DNA from: Humulus lupulus
Lineage: Eukaryota > Streptophyta > Magnoliopsida > Rosales > Cannabaceae
Assembly: GCF_963169125.1 (NCBI RefSeq)
Contig: NC_084798.1
Location: 106,595,970 to 106,659,969 of the forward strand
DNA length: 64,000 bases
Reading direction: 5' to 3'
Below, piece after piece: positions 24,344-36,653 of the stretch; the stretch's first letter is position 1, and every line of letters starts with the position of its first letter. A program made the translations under genes and the position numbers. Under the pieces are notes generated by a model. It ran no database searches and was not told the DNA's origin. It was given only the letters and a program-made list of their open reading frames with translations.

Positions 24344-26480
24344 ATGGCGCCTAAGAACACCAATGCAGCCTCCAAGAAGACAAGCTCCTCTAAAGAGCCT
24401 GCCAGATCAAAAGGTCCTAGCCTTCAAGACCGTGAAACTGAGCCTAGAGTCGTGCTCGAGGACGTAACTCCAGAAGTCGAAGAGCTCCAGGAAGCCATGA
24501 GCGCCTTCCAAGAGGAGATGGCACAATTCAATGCCAGACAGGAGGCGTTCGCTGAAGAAATGGCTAGACAGAATGTTGCATTCGAGCAGCAAAGGCGGGA
24601 GATGGACGCCAGGAGTGAGGAGATCCGGCGACAGCAGAAGGAGGCCGATAGGCGACATCGCGAGGCTGCACTCGCTCTGGAGGCAGCTACGCAGATGACC
24701 CGGGCCAATGCCCAAGTTGCACCTGGAGTGGCAGCCACCCCAGGGGAAAGGACCACAGAAGCTGGTCGTAAGAACAATGATAGACCCCATTCTCGTGGGC
24801 CAAGCAGGGGTGGTAGTAACCCACTTGGTCGTGAGGAAGATGGGGTCCGGTCGGACACTGCCTCAACTCAAAGGGGGAATTCCAGAACCCCCTTAAGGAG
24901 CCACCAATCAGAGACTTCTAGGTCTGGAAGTCATAAATCAGGTAGCAAGAAAACTCCACCTGAGCAGGAGCACAATAGAGCTCCTCAAGGTAAAGAAACT
25001 TCCCATTTCAAAGATGGGCATGGGCGTGATGAAGTTGATAGTCATCATACTGACCAGTCGAAGGAGAAGAATGATAACAACCATCGAGGAGGAAAAGATC
25101 GCCCAGCTCAAACAGGAAGGCCACCACTGCATCCCAACCAGCACAGTGGCAAGGAGCATGTTCCACCTAGCAAACGTTCTGAGAAAACTCGAAGTACGGT
25201 GTTCGATCGATTGGGAAAGCACACCACTCAGAAGGATCTAAGAGACGTCATTGCTGATAGGAGAAGGACCGTCCCGGTCAAAGGGCAAGAGCCAATCAGA
25301 CCTACCAGTCGAGTAGAAATACTCGATGATGGTCTGTCGGATAGGAGCGCCCGACCAGGCGATCCCGAAAATGAGTCCCACGTAGTGGCCCCAGGCATCC
25401 AAGCGCAGCTTGATGCTCTGACAACAGCAGTTCAGAGTCTGTCAAAACGACCATCTGCGATTGATCCAGTAGACAACAGGAGTGGCAGCCCTTTCTGTGC
25501 TTGAATTAGGGCAGCCCAACCACCAGCGAAATATAAAGCACCGGTACTGCCAGTTTATACAGCAAAGGCAGACCCGATAAGGCACGTGGGGAAATTCGAA
25601 GATCAGATGGAGCTGCTCGAGGTGAGTGATGACTATTGGTGCAGAGTCTTCCCCACCACATTGTCCAACACTGCCCAGGAGTGGTATTGGAAGTTTAAGC
25701 CTAACTCCATCACTTCTTGGGAAAGTTTTAGAAAGGAGTTTTGTAGGTAGTTTAGTGCTGCTCGGACCCCTCCTGTTTACGCCAATCACTTGGCGGATAT
25801 TAAGCAGGGAAAGGATGAGTCTCTCAAGAACTACATACAAAGGTTCATGAGAGAAGCTAACCGAGCTACCGCAGTTGGAGATGAGGGGAAGATGGTGGAA
25901 ATTTCTTCTGGCATTATCTATCAGAGTCCTTTATGGGACAGCATTCATCGCAATCCAATTTCAACATTACAACAATTTCTGGACCGGGCGGACAAATACA
26001 TGAAGTTGGATGATGCGATTGAGAAGGGCGAGAAGGGCCTGAACAATCCGAGCGGATCGACTGATCCTCCCAAGAATGGTGGAAATGATCAAAATGGTGG
26101 TAAGAAACGTGGGAATAACGGGTATGACCGCCACAATGAGAAGAAGGCTAAGTCGGGATCAAACGACAAGCCAACTAATTATGAACCCCAGTTCACCAAT
26201 TACACCACTCTTTCGGCGAGCCGAGCGGAGATCTATTTGGCAAGTCATCAAGAGGTCCCCTACCAGAAACCCCCACCTATAAAGAAGGAGATGAGTAAGA
26301 GAGATATGAACAAGTTATGTCGCTTCCATGGAGACTATGGTCACGACACGAATGAGTGAAATCATCTCAAAGATGAGATAGAGTTTCTCCTCCGGTCGGG
26401 GAAACTGAAGAAGTATCGATCAGAGAAGTCCCAGGGAGAGGGAAGTAACAACAATCCTGGTTTCAAGCGGCAACGATCCC
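24344..26480 (+). pseudogene. Element C gag
   Basis: Starts MAPKNTNAASKK at 24344, 55 bp after the LTR. The first 386 residues include an acidic coiled coil (about residues 40-120), then a long charged, Ser/Gly/Arg-rich linker. TGA at 25502 and TAG at 25748 (in CR*FSAA, probably a former CAG) interrupt the same frame. The capsid-like part reads 25540-26100 (EWYWKFKPNSITSWESFRKE), followed by a basic Asn/Gly/Lys stretch. The zinc knuckle CRFHGDYGHDTN is at about 26318-26356; its final Cys codon is TGA at 26357. The frame continues through LKDEIEFLL to a shift before the protease. Confidence 0.92.
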
Positions 26481-26595
26481 CACCTTTGCAACCTGAGCCC
26501 GTGGACTTCACACTAGACACATATGTGGAGGTCCACATCTTGCTGGAGATAGCAATAACGCTAGGGAGAGGTATGCTCGTACCCTTCGTCATGAG

Positions 26596-27339
26596 TTGGA
26601 TGCAGCATCAACCTCCGAAGTTATGGCAGTGGAGGAGCGACCACCGAAGAACCCACGATACGAAAGTGAGTCCCTCACTTTCACTGAAGATGATGCTCGA
26701 CACGTGAGATATCCTCACAATGACCCTCTTGTTGTGACAGTCCTAATTGTGAATATGAAGGTGAAGAGATGTCTGGTCAACACAGGGAGTTCTGTGAACA
26801 TTATTTATAAGTCATCCTTTGAGAGGATGAAGCTATCTATCAATGACTTGAAGCCATGCTCTCAAGTCATTTATGGGTTCACTAGAGAAGGATTGTCACC
26901 AACTGGAACGATCAAGTTGCCAGTCACGACGGGGGAGGCTCCCAAACTTGAGACAGTGATGACCGAGTTTTTGATTGTCGACTGCCCGTCCGCCTACAAT
27001 GTGGTTATTGGTCGACCACTACTCACACACTTACATGCGGCAGTTTCAATATGGCACCTTTCCATGAAGTTCTCGACCAGTGCAGGCATAGGTTGCGTCC
27101 GAGGAGACCAGAGAGAGGCTAGGGAGTGCTATAATGCCTCGGTAGCTAAAGCAAGGAAGGGAGCCAAGGAGAGCAACATGATTGTATGTGCTGAGAAAGA
27201 GGAGGTAGACGAGATGGATGTCGACCTAAGTTTTGCAGTTGTAACCGATCGGGAAGAGATGTTAGAGGAGTTTGGCCAAGAAAGCACTCTTGGTTTAAAA
27301 GAACAAAAAGCCCCATCCGGTGATGAAGTCACCAAATAG
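26596..27339 (+). pseudogene. Element C aspartic protease
   Basis: Retropepsin fold sequence with VIGRPLLTHLHA near 27005. The active-site motif reads NTGSS at 26779-26793: the catalytic Asp is Asn (AAC), which would abolish cleavage. After the protease comes IWHLSMKFST, also found in A and D, then an acidic linker and TAG at 27337. Confidence 0.92.
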
Positions 27340-28470
27340 GGTGTTTCCCAAAGCGAGGGAAGGGACTTTGATCCTCACTTTGGGGATTATGAAAGTGATC
27401 TGGGACCGTCCGAGGAGTTAGAGGAGGTCCCAATAGATGAGAATGATCCGACCAGAGGAGTCAAGGTTGGAAAAAAGTTGAAGGCAGAAGTGAGAGCACA
27501 GCTGATAGAATTTTTGCGAAGGAATCAAGATGTCTTCGCCTGGTCTCACAAGGATATGGTGGGTATCTCACCAACTGTGATCAACCACGTGCTCAACGTG
27601 GATGAAAGCTATCCAGCGGTGTAGCAGAAGAGGAGATTGCTTGACAAGGATCAAGCAAAGGCTCTCAAGGAGGAGGTAGAAAGGCTAATGGAGAATGGGT
27701 TTATAAGGGAAGCATATTACCCTGCCTGGGTTTCAATCCCAGTGTTAGTGCCCAAACCCAATGGAAAATGGAGGATTTGTGTAGATTTTACCGACCTGAA
27801 CAAGGCGTGCCAAAAGACTGCTTTGCTTTGCCGAGAATAGACCAGCTGGTGGATGCAACCTCTGGTCATGAAACATTGTCCTTCATGGACGCGTATTCGG
27901 GGTATAACCAGATTACCATGCATCCCCCTGATGAAGAGCATACCAGCTTCCGAACAGACATAGGGCTATACTGCTATAGGGTCATGCCCTTTGGGTTGAA
28001 GAATGTAGGAGCTACCTACCAGCGTTTGGTAAATGGTATGTTCCGTGACTTAATCGGCAAGAGGATGGAGGTGTACGTAGATGATATGCTGGTAAATTCA
28101 AAGGAAGCTGAAGGGCATGTGCGAGACTTGGAGGAGTGCTTTGCAATACTGAGAAAGTACAACATGAAGTTAAAGCCCCTCAAGTGCTCATTTGGAGTGA
28201 GTTCTGGAAAATTTCTTGGGTTTATTGTGAACTCCCGAGGAATAGAGGAAAATCTAGAAAAGATAAAGGCTCTCGCAGAAATGAAGTCTCCGACCAGAAT
28301 TAAGGATGTGCAAAGCTTGACTGGGCAGATTGCAGCTCTAAGCAGGTTCATCTCTAAATCAACGGACAAGTGTGTCCCGTTTTTTAACATGCTTAGAGGG
28401 AGCAAGAAGTTTGAGTGGACGGTAGAATGTGAGCAAGCTTTCCAAGCCATAAAGGAACATTTGGCCTAAC
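27340..28470 (+). pseudogene. Element C reverse transcriptase
   Basis: The connector reads VFAWSHKDMVGI. TAG at about 27622 stands in AV*QKRR where D has Gln. A one-base shift near 27775 falls in NGKWRI. Then come RIDQLVDATSGHE, SFMDAYSGYNQI, GLKNVGATYQRLV and the catalytic YVDD at 28074-28085; thumb SLTGQIAALSRFIS at about 28315. TAA ends this frame at 28467. Confidence 0.94.
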
Positions 28471-29330
28471 CTCCTGTTCTTTCGAAGCTAGTTGATGGAG
28501 AAGACCTCTTTATGTACCTAGCAGTCACGGAGCACGCTGTTAGTGCTGCCTTAGTACGATAAGAGGATAGAGTGCAGCACCCGGTGTACTATGTTAGCAA
28601 GCAATTGATAGGAGCAGAATCCCGGTATCCCATGATCGAGAAGTTGGCTTATTGCTTGGTACTTGCATCACGTAAATTTCAACCATACTTCCAGGCACAC
28701 CCCATTAAAGTCCTTACCGACCAGCCCCTACGTCAAGTCTTGCAGAAGCCGGAGTCATCTGGTCGGCTACTTAAATGGGCAGTTGAGTTGGGCCAATTTG
28801 AAATCAAGTACCAACCAAGATCTGCTATTAAGGGTCAAGCTTTGGCAGATTTCATTGCTGAATGTACTGGGATCACTGACGTTCCCGACCAGCAAGAGCG
28901 TGTCACTGAGCAGAAAGAGGAACTTCCTACTTGGCAGCTTTTTGTTGATGGGTCGTCGAACGAGCATCATTCAGGAGCGAGAATTATATTGGTCACACCA
29001 GAGAAGCACCGAATTCATTGTGCACTAAGATTCGAATTTAGTGCTTCTAATAATGAGGCGGAGTATGAAGCCCTCCTAGCAGGCTTGCGCCTGGCTAGAG
29101 ATGTGTGTGCCCGGTCGGTGGAAGTGAACAGTGATTCCCAATTGGTGGTCTACCAAGTCTTGGGGGAATATCAGGCAAGGGGCCTACGCATGGTGGCATA
29201 CTTAAATAAGACCAAGGATCTGCTAGCAAAGTTCGAGGAGTACACCATCAAGTTGGTACCACGAGAGCATAACTCTAACGCAGACGCTCTAGCAAAGCTA
29301 GCTAGCGCAAAAGATGCCGAAACTCTGAAC
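28471..29330 (+). pseudogene. Element C RNase H and second RNase H
   Basis: The first RNase H begins after the TAA with MYLAVTEHAVSAALVR, a further TAA at about 28561, then HPVYYVSKQLIGAESRYP. A long continuous frame from 28572 includes ADFIAECTG and the archaeal-type RNase H: LFVDGSSNEHH, SASNNEAEYEALLAGLRLAR, VNSDSQLVVYQV, NSNADALAKLAS. All key acidic residues of the second domain appear present. Confidence 0.92.
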
Positions 29331-30633
29331 ATAGTACCGGTAGAATACTTGGCGAAGCCGAGCATTAATGAACAAGAAGCCATGCCTATCACAATTGCTG
29401 ACACTTGGATGACACCCATCATTGCTTACCTTGAGCAAGGAACCCTCCCAGACGATCGTAATGAAGCAAAGAAGGTTATGAGGCAAGCTGCTAGGTATAT
29501 TATGATGGATGGGGTGCTGTATAGAAGAAGGTACTATTTGCCTCTACTCAGGTGCATAACACCCGACCAGTCAAAAACTTTATTAGCTGAAGTGCACGAG
29601 GGGTTCTGTGGAGATCAGGCTGGGGGGCAGAGTCTATCTAAAAAGATTTTGTGGCAAGGATTTTTCTGGCCTACAATGAATGAGGATTCTATGGAGTATG
29701 TAAAGAAGTGTGATAAATGCCAGAGATTTTCTAAAGTGCCCAGGGCACCTCCGAATGTCTTGAAGCAAATGCAGAGCCCGTGGCCTTTTGCAGTGTAGGG
29801 CATTGATCTAATCGGGAAATTTCCCAAAGGGAAAGGAGGAGTGCAGTTTGCAGTGGTTGTCGTGGATTATTTCACTAAGTGGACTGAGGCCGAACCACTA
29901 GCCATGATCACCTCAAAGAAAGTGTTGGACTTTGTGGTTAAGAATATAATATGTCGCTATGGTCTGCCCAAGAAGATAGTGTCTGACAACGGCACCCAAT
30001 TCGACAGTGACATATTTACCGATTTCTGCACTCGGCATGGCATCACAAAAAGTTTCTCCTCGGTAGCCCATCCACAAGCCAATGGGCAGGTTGAAGCCGT
30101 AAACAAAACTCTAAAGGACACTCTAAAAAAGCGTCTGGAGCGAGCTAAGGGTGCTTGGGCGGAAGAATTGCCAGAAGTCCTTTGGTCATACAGGACTACT
30201 GCCCGGACAGCAACTGGTCATATCCCCTTCTCCTTGGCCTATGGGTATGAAGCCATGTTACCTGTGGAAGTAGACCCACCATCTCATCGAAGGACCATGT
30301 ACAACCAGGAGGAGAATCATCAATTGCTAACAGAATCTGTGGATTCCCTCGAGGAGACGAGAGAAAGCAAGCTTGAGAGTTGTTTCTCATCAGCAAAAAG
30401 TGGCGCGCTATTTTAATTCCAAAGTCCGAGATTGAAAGTTCCAGGTTGGAGATTTGGTCCTCAGAAAGGTGTTCGTCAGAGACCCAGCGGCTGGAGTGCT
30501 AGGACCAAACTGGGAGGGACCGTATCAAATTGAGCAAGTATTGCCACCTGGCACTTACAAACTTGCTCGGTTAAATGGAGAGCTGATCAGGAACTACTGG
30601 AATGGCGAGCACTTGAGGAAATATTATCAATGA
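29331..30633 (+). pseudogene. Element C integrase
   Basis: HHCC domain at about 29595-29720 (HEGFCGDQAGG ... CDKCQRF). TAG at 29796 replaces the Trp of PFAVWGIDLIG. Core: first Asp in GIDLIGKFP, second in SDNGTQFDS, Glu in HPQANGQVEAVNKTLK. A frame change near 30370 leads to VGDLVLRKVFV, GPNWEGPYQIEQV and the end LRKYYQ with TGA at 30631-30633. One further TGA (from CGA) lies near 30436. Confidence 0.93.
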
Positions 30634-31655
30634 ATACTGCTTACAGAGTAGTATCTTTGTATCAAGTGCTTAACTTGTTATTTGAGTTTGTTTGTGAACT
30701 GGCTATTTGCTAACCAGTCATGTTATTTTGAACAATGTTATTTTGTTTGAGACTCGTAATTAGACACGTTTTGTCATTTTTTTCTACGAGTAATAAAAGA
30801 GATCACGCGCAGCGTGGTCGAATCTTGCTACAATTTTTGCATATGTGTTGATTATTCTTGCTTAGCAGTGTTCAACTGTCATTACAATTTAAAACAAAAA
30901 AGGTCTTCTAAAAATAAATATACATATATACCGGGCAGTGTTCAACTGGTCGGTATCCATCAGATGAATGACCAACGTTTAAATAGTTGCATGTTTTTGC
31001 AGTGGTTAACTGCTGAAATATGTTTGTATATTCTATATGTTTCACGAGTAGTAACTACTCGGACAAATTCGGTCAAGTAGCAAGTGATCAAGGATTTTTC
31101 AACCCTCAATCACTTGGGGGGCACATAGGGTATACTGGCGTGCACTTCAACACAGGCAATAAGAGCACGAGCAAAGATATTTGTTTTTAGGCTGACTTGT
31201 AAATTTTTGAAGTCCAAAAAGGCCATTAAGCTAACTTGTTTGACAAAGCTTAAGTAACTTGGAATTTTTTAAAAATTTTAAGCTAGAAGCAAATATTCGT
31301 GTGACAATAAATGTCATGCTCATAAAATGTTAGAGTAATAAGAGGGTGAGAAAGTATACTTAGTATAGACTTATGAAATATCTAGAATTTCTAAGTTAGA
31401 AAACTAAGTACTCATGCGAAAATATAAGGCATATATCAGGGTGACTTTGCTATTCACAATAAACTTGTAATGTTTTAAGTATAAAAAGACTTAATGTTTC
31501 AAGTTAGCAAAAAAAAGAAAAGTAAAGTACAAATGCCAAACAGCTCGATCATACGAGCAACAGTGTATTACAAAACACAAAACAAAGTATGATAGAGGGC
31601 TGGTAGGATAACAACTTGTCTGGTTAGGCAAAGGCTTCTCTGGTCAGATGAGGGG
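30634..31655 (+). other. Spacer after pol in element C
   Basis: AT-rich. Holds AATAAAAG near 30790 and the purine motif CAATCACTTGGGGGGCA at 31107-31123, shared with D. No gene recognised. Confidence 0.5.
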
Positions 31656-34156
31656 TCACTGGTTGGCTCTGGCAGGCTGGTCAACCCCTTCTTTAGCTTC
31701 AGCTGCTCCTTCCAGTCGGAATGACAGCGTGGGAGAAGTAGATGTGGCACCGGCAGGATTAGTAGCTTCCTCAGCAGCCCTGGCCTCACATTTAGCAAGC
31801 TCCTCTGCCTTAATCTCTTCGGTGAGAAAGTCGAGGTTGAGAGGCTTGTTTAGCTTCCACACCTGATAAAAACAGTTGAAGCAGATCTCCTCGTAGCGAG
31901 TCAGATCAGCTTCCTTCTCCTGCTTCAGCTCCTCATTCTCGCGAATTAGTCCCTCGTTCTCGCGAGCTAACCCCTCGTTCTCACAAGTCAGTTTGTCTAG
32001 CCGATCAGTCAGTGACTTGTTGGCTTGGGTTAGTTTGTCATTCCCATCAGCCAACCCCTTAAGAGACTCCTCTCGCTCAACCACAGTCTTCTCTGACCGC
32101 TCCAACTTGGATTGAAGAGCATCCACCTTAGCTTAAGCCTCCACTAGTTGATCATTTAAGACCTTGATCAACTCCTTGTAGTCTACTGCTCGGTGCTGAG
32201 CATGACTGATGGTCATGAGCGTCTGCATGAAAAACAAGAGGTTACTACAAAGTATGAATATAAGTAACAAACTGTCTTGTGGTAGAGTACTTACATTCAC
32301 CAACTGAGCAATCCCTCTCTGTAAGACAACATCAACATTAAGTCGAGGGAAGGATTCAAAGCTTTGAATCGTTGAAGCGTCGTGGAGAGTCTGATCAGCT
32401 GCTCCCCTCACAATGGTACTAGCAATGCGTAGTGCCTCGCTCGGGCCGGTCGGACGAGTGGGGGTTAGGCTCGCTGAAGGAGGAAGCGAGGAAAGGGTCA
32501 ACTGCGGGATTTTAACTAACTCCTCGGGTTGTCTCCCTTGGCTAGGCGGTACTGTCCTCGGGACCTTGCTCGGGGGAGTGGAGACACTTCCTTCTCCAAA
32601 CTTCCTCTTCGGGGCAGGAGGGGCGTTGTAATGCCTAAACATCTCTGGATCTGCAAAAGAGGAGACACAAGATTTGTTAAAATATATATATATATAAAGC
32701 GATATGTGGATAAGTATATTACTACTACAGTTCTATTAATCTCATATCACCAAGTTATCAAACATATTACTATGACTACTAGACTTGAGTTGAGGATCTG
32801 ATCGAGGAAGTCGTCCTCGTCGTCGGATGATGAGCTCAGGTCCCTCTCAGGCTGGATGGCCTTTCCCTTCTCGGACTGGGCAGGAATAGCAGATCGGCAC
32901 TGATACTCTGGCTGAGGCTCCCTAATGACGAGATCGCCTGGTCTACAGGAGTGAGGAGATGGTCCAGGAGAAAACTGGTCAGTCACCACCTCAGTGTCGG
33001 CGTTGGACTGATCAGTCGCGTTATTCTCCTCAATGGTACTCTCCACTGTGATGTTTTGGTTACATGGTAGTAGGCCCACCATCTGAAGGTTGTCCACAGT
33101 AACCAAATTTTTCACGTCCTTCTCCTCGATACACATGTTAGCCAACTCCTCTGCTCGCTTGAACATCTCTTGAGTGGGCAAGGGTTGATCGAATGGACCC
33201 GCATGTGTAAAAACCAAGTTGTTGGCTTTGATGTCTGATGTGAGAAAATACTCTGTATAGTATTTCCCAGGGTTCGACTTGTGAGCGATGCCACAAAGGT
33301 ATTTAACCCCCTTTTGCCTGTGAAAGAGGTGGAAAAAACCTGTGTTCTTATGGCTTGGGTTGGTCCTGAAGTCGAACAAGTAATGTATCTCGTGAGGAGT
33401 GGGCTCATCCCAGCCTTGCACATAGTAGAGAATGTACAGCGCAGACAACGCCTGAATCCCATTCGGAGCGATCTGGAAGGGAGAGACGTTGAAGTAATCC
33501 ACTACTGACCGGAAGAAAGGGTGTAGCGGGATGGTCGCTCCTGCGAAGATATGGTGCCTGGACCAGGCACAGTATGGTCTGCTGGGCCTGTTGGCTCTCT
33601 GGTGAGGGTGCGGAAATATCACATTCACCCCTCTCAAACCCAAGGCTTGGATGTGTTTGTCGAACATCCCGGGGTTGAGTTTTGTAGGCTTGGCGGTAAA
33701 CCAGGAAGGTGTTTCTTCTCCTTCCTTCCTTGGTTTTTGGACGGCCAGGTGCTGGACCTCGGTAGCGAAATTCTGGGAGGTTTGTCTCCGAGTCTTACTT
33801 GATTTTGGCACCTGGCGGGGTGGTCTCGAAGAAGCTGCAGTGTGGACCTCACTGCGTTCCACCACTTTTTGCACCGCTCTGCGAGCAACTTGAGGATCCT
33901 GGTCCTGGGGGAGTCTATTGGACTTCTTCACCCTCATTGTCGATTGTTCAACTTGATGAAGAAACTGCTCTTCGTGAAGAAAGTACAATGCTGAACGGTG
34001 AAGGATCTGCTTAAAGCGGCGGAGGCGATCCTCAGGAGTGCGACTGGTGGGAGACTTTGATGAGGAGTCGCTGCTTTGCGGGGTCTCGATCGACTGCGGG
34101 ATGGACGTATCGGAATTCGTGTGGTTGTCACCTCCCCTATAGTCAAAGCGATTCAT
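31656..34156 (-). pseudogene. Element C antisense gene
   Basis: A splice acceptor (TTTTTTGTAG) lies just before the ATG at 34156. The first coding exon is open for 469 codons (34156 to about 32790). It contains an Arg/Ser-rich start, then AWSRHHIFAGATIPLHPFF, FQIAPNGIQALSALYILYY, PTPHEIHYLFDF, and KYYTEYFLTSDIKANN, the 'putative gypsy type transposon' domain. The phase-1 intron of B and D is absent at 33198/33199, where the frame reads THAGPFDQPLPT. The next exon starts at 32650 after TTTTGCAG; an intron runs 32294-32223 (GTAAGT...GCAG). The last exon is a coiled coil ending VWKLNKPLNLDFL (about 31862) and stop near 31656. It is the most intact copy; I list it as pseudogene because the whole element is decayed and splicing is unproven. 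Confidence 0.78.
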
Positions 34157-35613
34157 CTACAAAAAATAAAAAATGGGGAGGTGAGTAACCATATAGATAA
34201 AATTCAACAAGAACAAAATTTATTTTTCTACTTAGAAAAAATTTATCGAAGTAGTGAAAATATAGCATGTACGGAGAAAAAATAAATTTTGTGCCTAAAG
34301 TGCCTAAAAAGTGCTTAAGATCCCTAGGGTGAGCGTGAATTAAAAGTTTTGGACATAGAAAAATTTTTGGTCCAAGTGGCGTGCCAAGTGCCTATGGCAT
34401 GCCAAGCTTAGTCCGAGGAGCCAAGAAATGCCAAGACACCCGAGGAGTGGTGTGGTGTCCAAGCGGACACTGCTATCTGAGGAGATGCGCACCTGGGTCC
34501 GAGGGGTTGCGCCTCATCCGAGCGGTGCACATGGTCCGAGGAGCTGCGCACCTTGTGTCCGAAGAGCCCAGCGTCCCTAGCGTGTCTGCGTGGGTGTCCG
34601 ACCGGACACCTGGTGTCCGAGGAAGCGTGTCCGAGGGCTCCGTGGGGTCTAGTCCGAGCAGCTCAAGCATTCGAGGGCCCTAGTCCGAATATGGCTAGCA
34701 TCCGATCGGATGCCCTTGGGATCGAGGGGCAATGGTATGGTCCGATCGGACCATACTTTTTATAAAGAAAAAAAAACAATGGCCAAACGGCCATACCCCA
34801 TGTCCCATACCCAAACCTCACCATAAACCCTAAGCCAAAAGCTAAGCGTAAAATCCCTAGCACAAACACATTTTTTCACCCAAAACACACAGTCATAAGA
34901 TCAAAATGGGGAAATTGAAAGGTTTTCAAATGTTCTTGAACCCATATATGCCATCAAAATCCAAAGACCCATATTCATGATTTAGGTTCAAATGACCTAT
35001 TTTTCTTTAAATTCCTATGAAATTGAAGATAATATTGGGTTACCTATAATCTAAACAACATCAAAACAGCCACCAAACACATTATATCTCTAAGATTCAT
35101 GGACAAATTCAAGAAGAAATGCTCTATGGAGTTTCGGCCACCACATGCATTTTCATGAAATTTTTTAAAAAAAATAACACAAGTGAAGATGGAAGAGAAG
35201 ACTTACCCAACTTTGAAGAGCCCTTGATTTGCTTGGAGAATGCTTGAAGAAATGGAGAGATTCACCTTGAAGACCCTTGAAGTTTCGGCCAAGAGAAGGG
35301 GAAAATCAAGAGGCTTCGGCCAAAGGAGGAAGAAAAAGATGAGAGGGTTTTTGATATCTAACTTTCTTGTGTATGTGGGAATGTGGGAAGTGTAGGGATC
35401 TATTTAAAGAAGAAAAAAATGGGAATTACCATTTATTTTTGGACCCTTGGAATTCCTGGGATATTTTTTCTCCCCACGATTATGAGCAGTTAATTGCAGT
35501 GGTCTGTGGAGTTGTGGTCTGTTACATGGCGGGAAGGTAAACAGTTATTTTTTTTATATAGTGTCGTCAGCTATGGAGAAAAAATTTTATTATGTGAGAC
35601 ATCATATAATAAA
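34157..35613 (-). promoter_or_regulatory. Leader/promoter region of the C antisense gene
   Basis: No coding sequence. A TATA-like TTTAAATA is at 35408-35401 on the - strand. A GC-rich stretch 34380-34740 repeats GTCCGAGGAG and GTCCGA(C/T)CGGAC variants many times. The 3' end of an upstream untranslated exon must lie here, because a splice acceptor directly precedes the start codon. Confidence 0.55.
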
Positions 35614-35626
35614 CTTGGAGGGCAAA
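35614..35626 (+). other. Element C polypurine tract
   Basis: CTTGGAGGGCAAA adjoining the 3' LTR. Confidence 0.8.
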
Positions 35627-36653
35627 TGTTATCCCCAAATTTTGAAAATGATGACGTGGCAATAGAAATGACAAATATCAAGGAATGGTTGGGTGACCTG
35701 GCTTAGGAGTGACCTGGTAGACCGATGAAGAATTTTGACTGGCCAGAGAAGTGTCATTGCCGACCAGGTATGACCTTGTCCGACCAGTCACATGTTTGTC
35801 TGCCCAGGCATGACCTTTTCTGCCCAGGCATGACCTTGTCCGACCAGTCACATGTTTGTCTGCCCAGGAATGACCTTTTCTGCCCAGGCATGACCTTGTC
35901 CGACCAGTCACATGTTTGTCTGCCCTAGCATGACCTTGTCTGCCCTGGCATGACCTTGTCTGCCCAGGCATGACCTTGTCCGACCAGGCATGACCTTGGC
36001 CGATCGGTCATGAACATGTCCGACCAGTCAAGTGCATGTCTGCCCCAGCCAAGGGCTTGTCTGCCCAGTCAAGTGCATGTCTGCCCAGTCAAGTGCGTGT
36101 CTGCCCAGTGAAGGTGTGGTCGACCAGGCTGAATGTGATATGGATCGACTAGATAGAGCAAGACTACGTCAAGATTCCCAGAAATGGCTTCAACAAGAAT
36201 CAGTCTTGGCATGCGCGGGAATCTCTCAATTTATCCCACAAATTTAGTGTATTGTTATATTTTGAATATTATTGTAAATTAAATATAATGAGAATAACCA
36301 AATATCCCGATTATGGGGATATCATCTGTACGATCCTAAGCCTATAAATACAAGGCTTTTGGCATCATAAAGAGGATTTTTTTACTTTTGAACTTTTGAT
36401 CTGAATTTTCTAGAGAGAGAATACTTGTATTTGAGAGAATTTTTGTATTCTTGTAATCTGCACTAAAGAAACTCAACTGACTCAGGTTCATATGATCTTG
36501 AGTGCAGGTCTATAATCACAACTCTAAGTGGATTAGGCTATTACCAACACATTGGGGCTGAACCACTATAAAATCGTCTGTGTCGTTTATTTTCTCTTAA
36601 AGGTTTTATCGTTTTTGACGTTCACACATCGTTGGCCAAAAACGCGGTCAACA
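35627..36653 (+). repeat. Element C 3' LTR
   Basis: 1027 bp, 20 bp longer than its partner; the difference appears to lie in the short-unit array at about 35750-36115. TATAAATA at 36344-36351. Confidence 0.96.

Larger units (their letters stand above)
23282..36653 (+). mobile_element. Element C: complete Tat-group Ty3/gypsy element
   Basis: 13.37 kb, LTRs of 1007 and 1027 bp starting TGTTATCC and ending CGGTCAACA, 5-bp duplication CTTAA. Inside in order: primer-binding-like site, gag, protease, RT, RNase H, second RNase H, integrase, post-pol purine motif, antisense gene, polypurine tract. It is the best preserved of the four, but about ten stops or shifts and a changed protease active site disable it. 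Confidence 0.96.

Noticed and set aside
32747..34156. A 469-codon frame as an independent host gene
   Set aside because: It lies inside element C, matches the antisense genes of A, B and D, and has the retroelement-associated domain.
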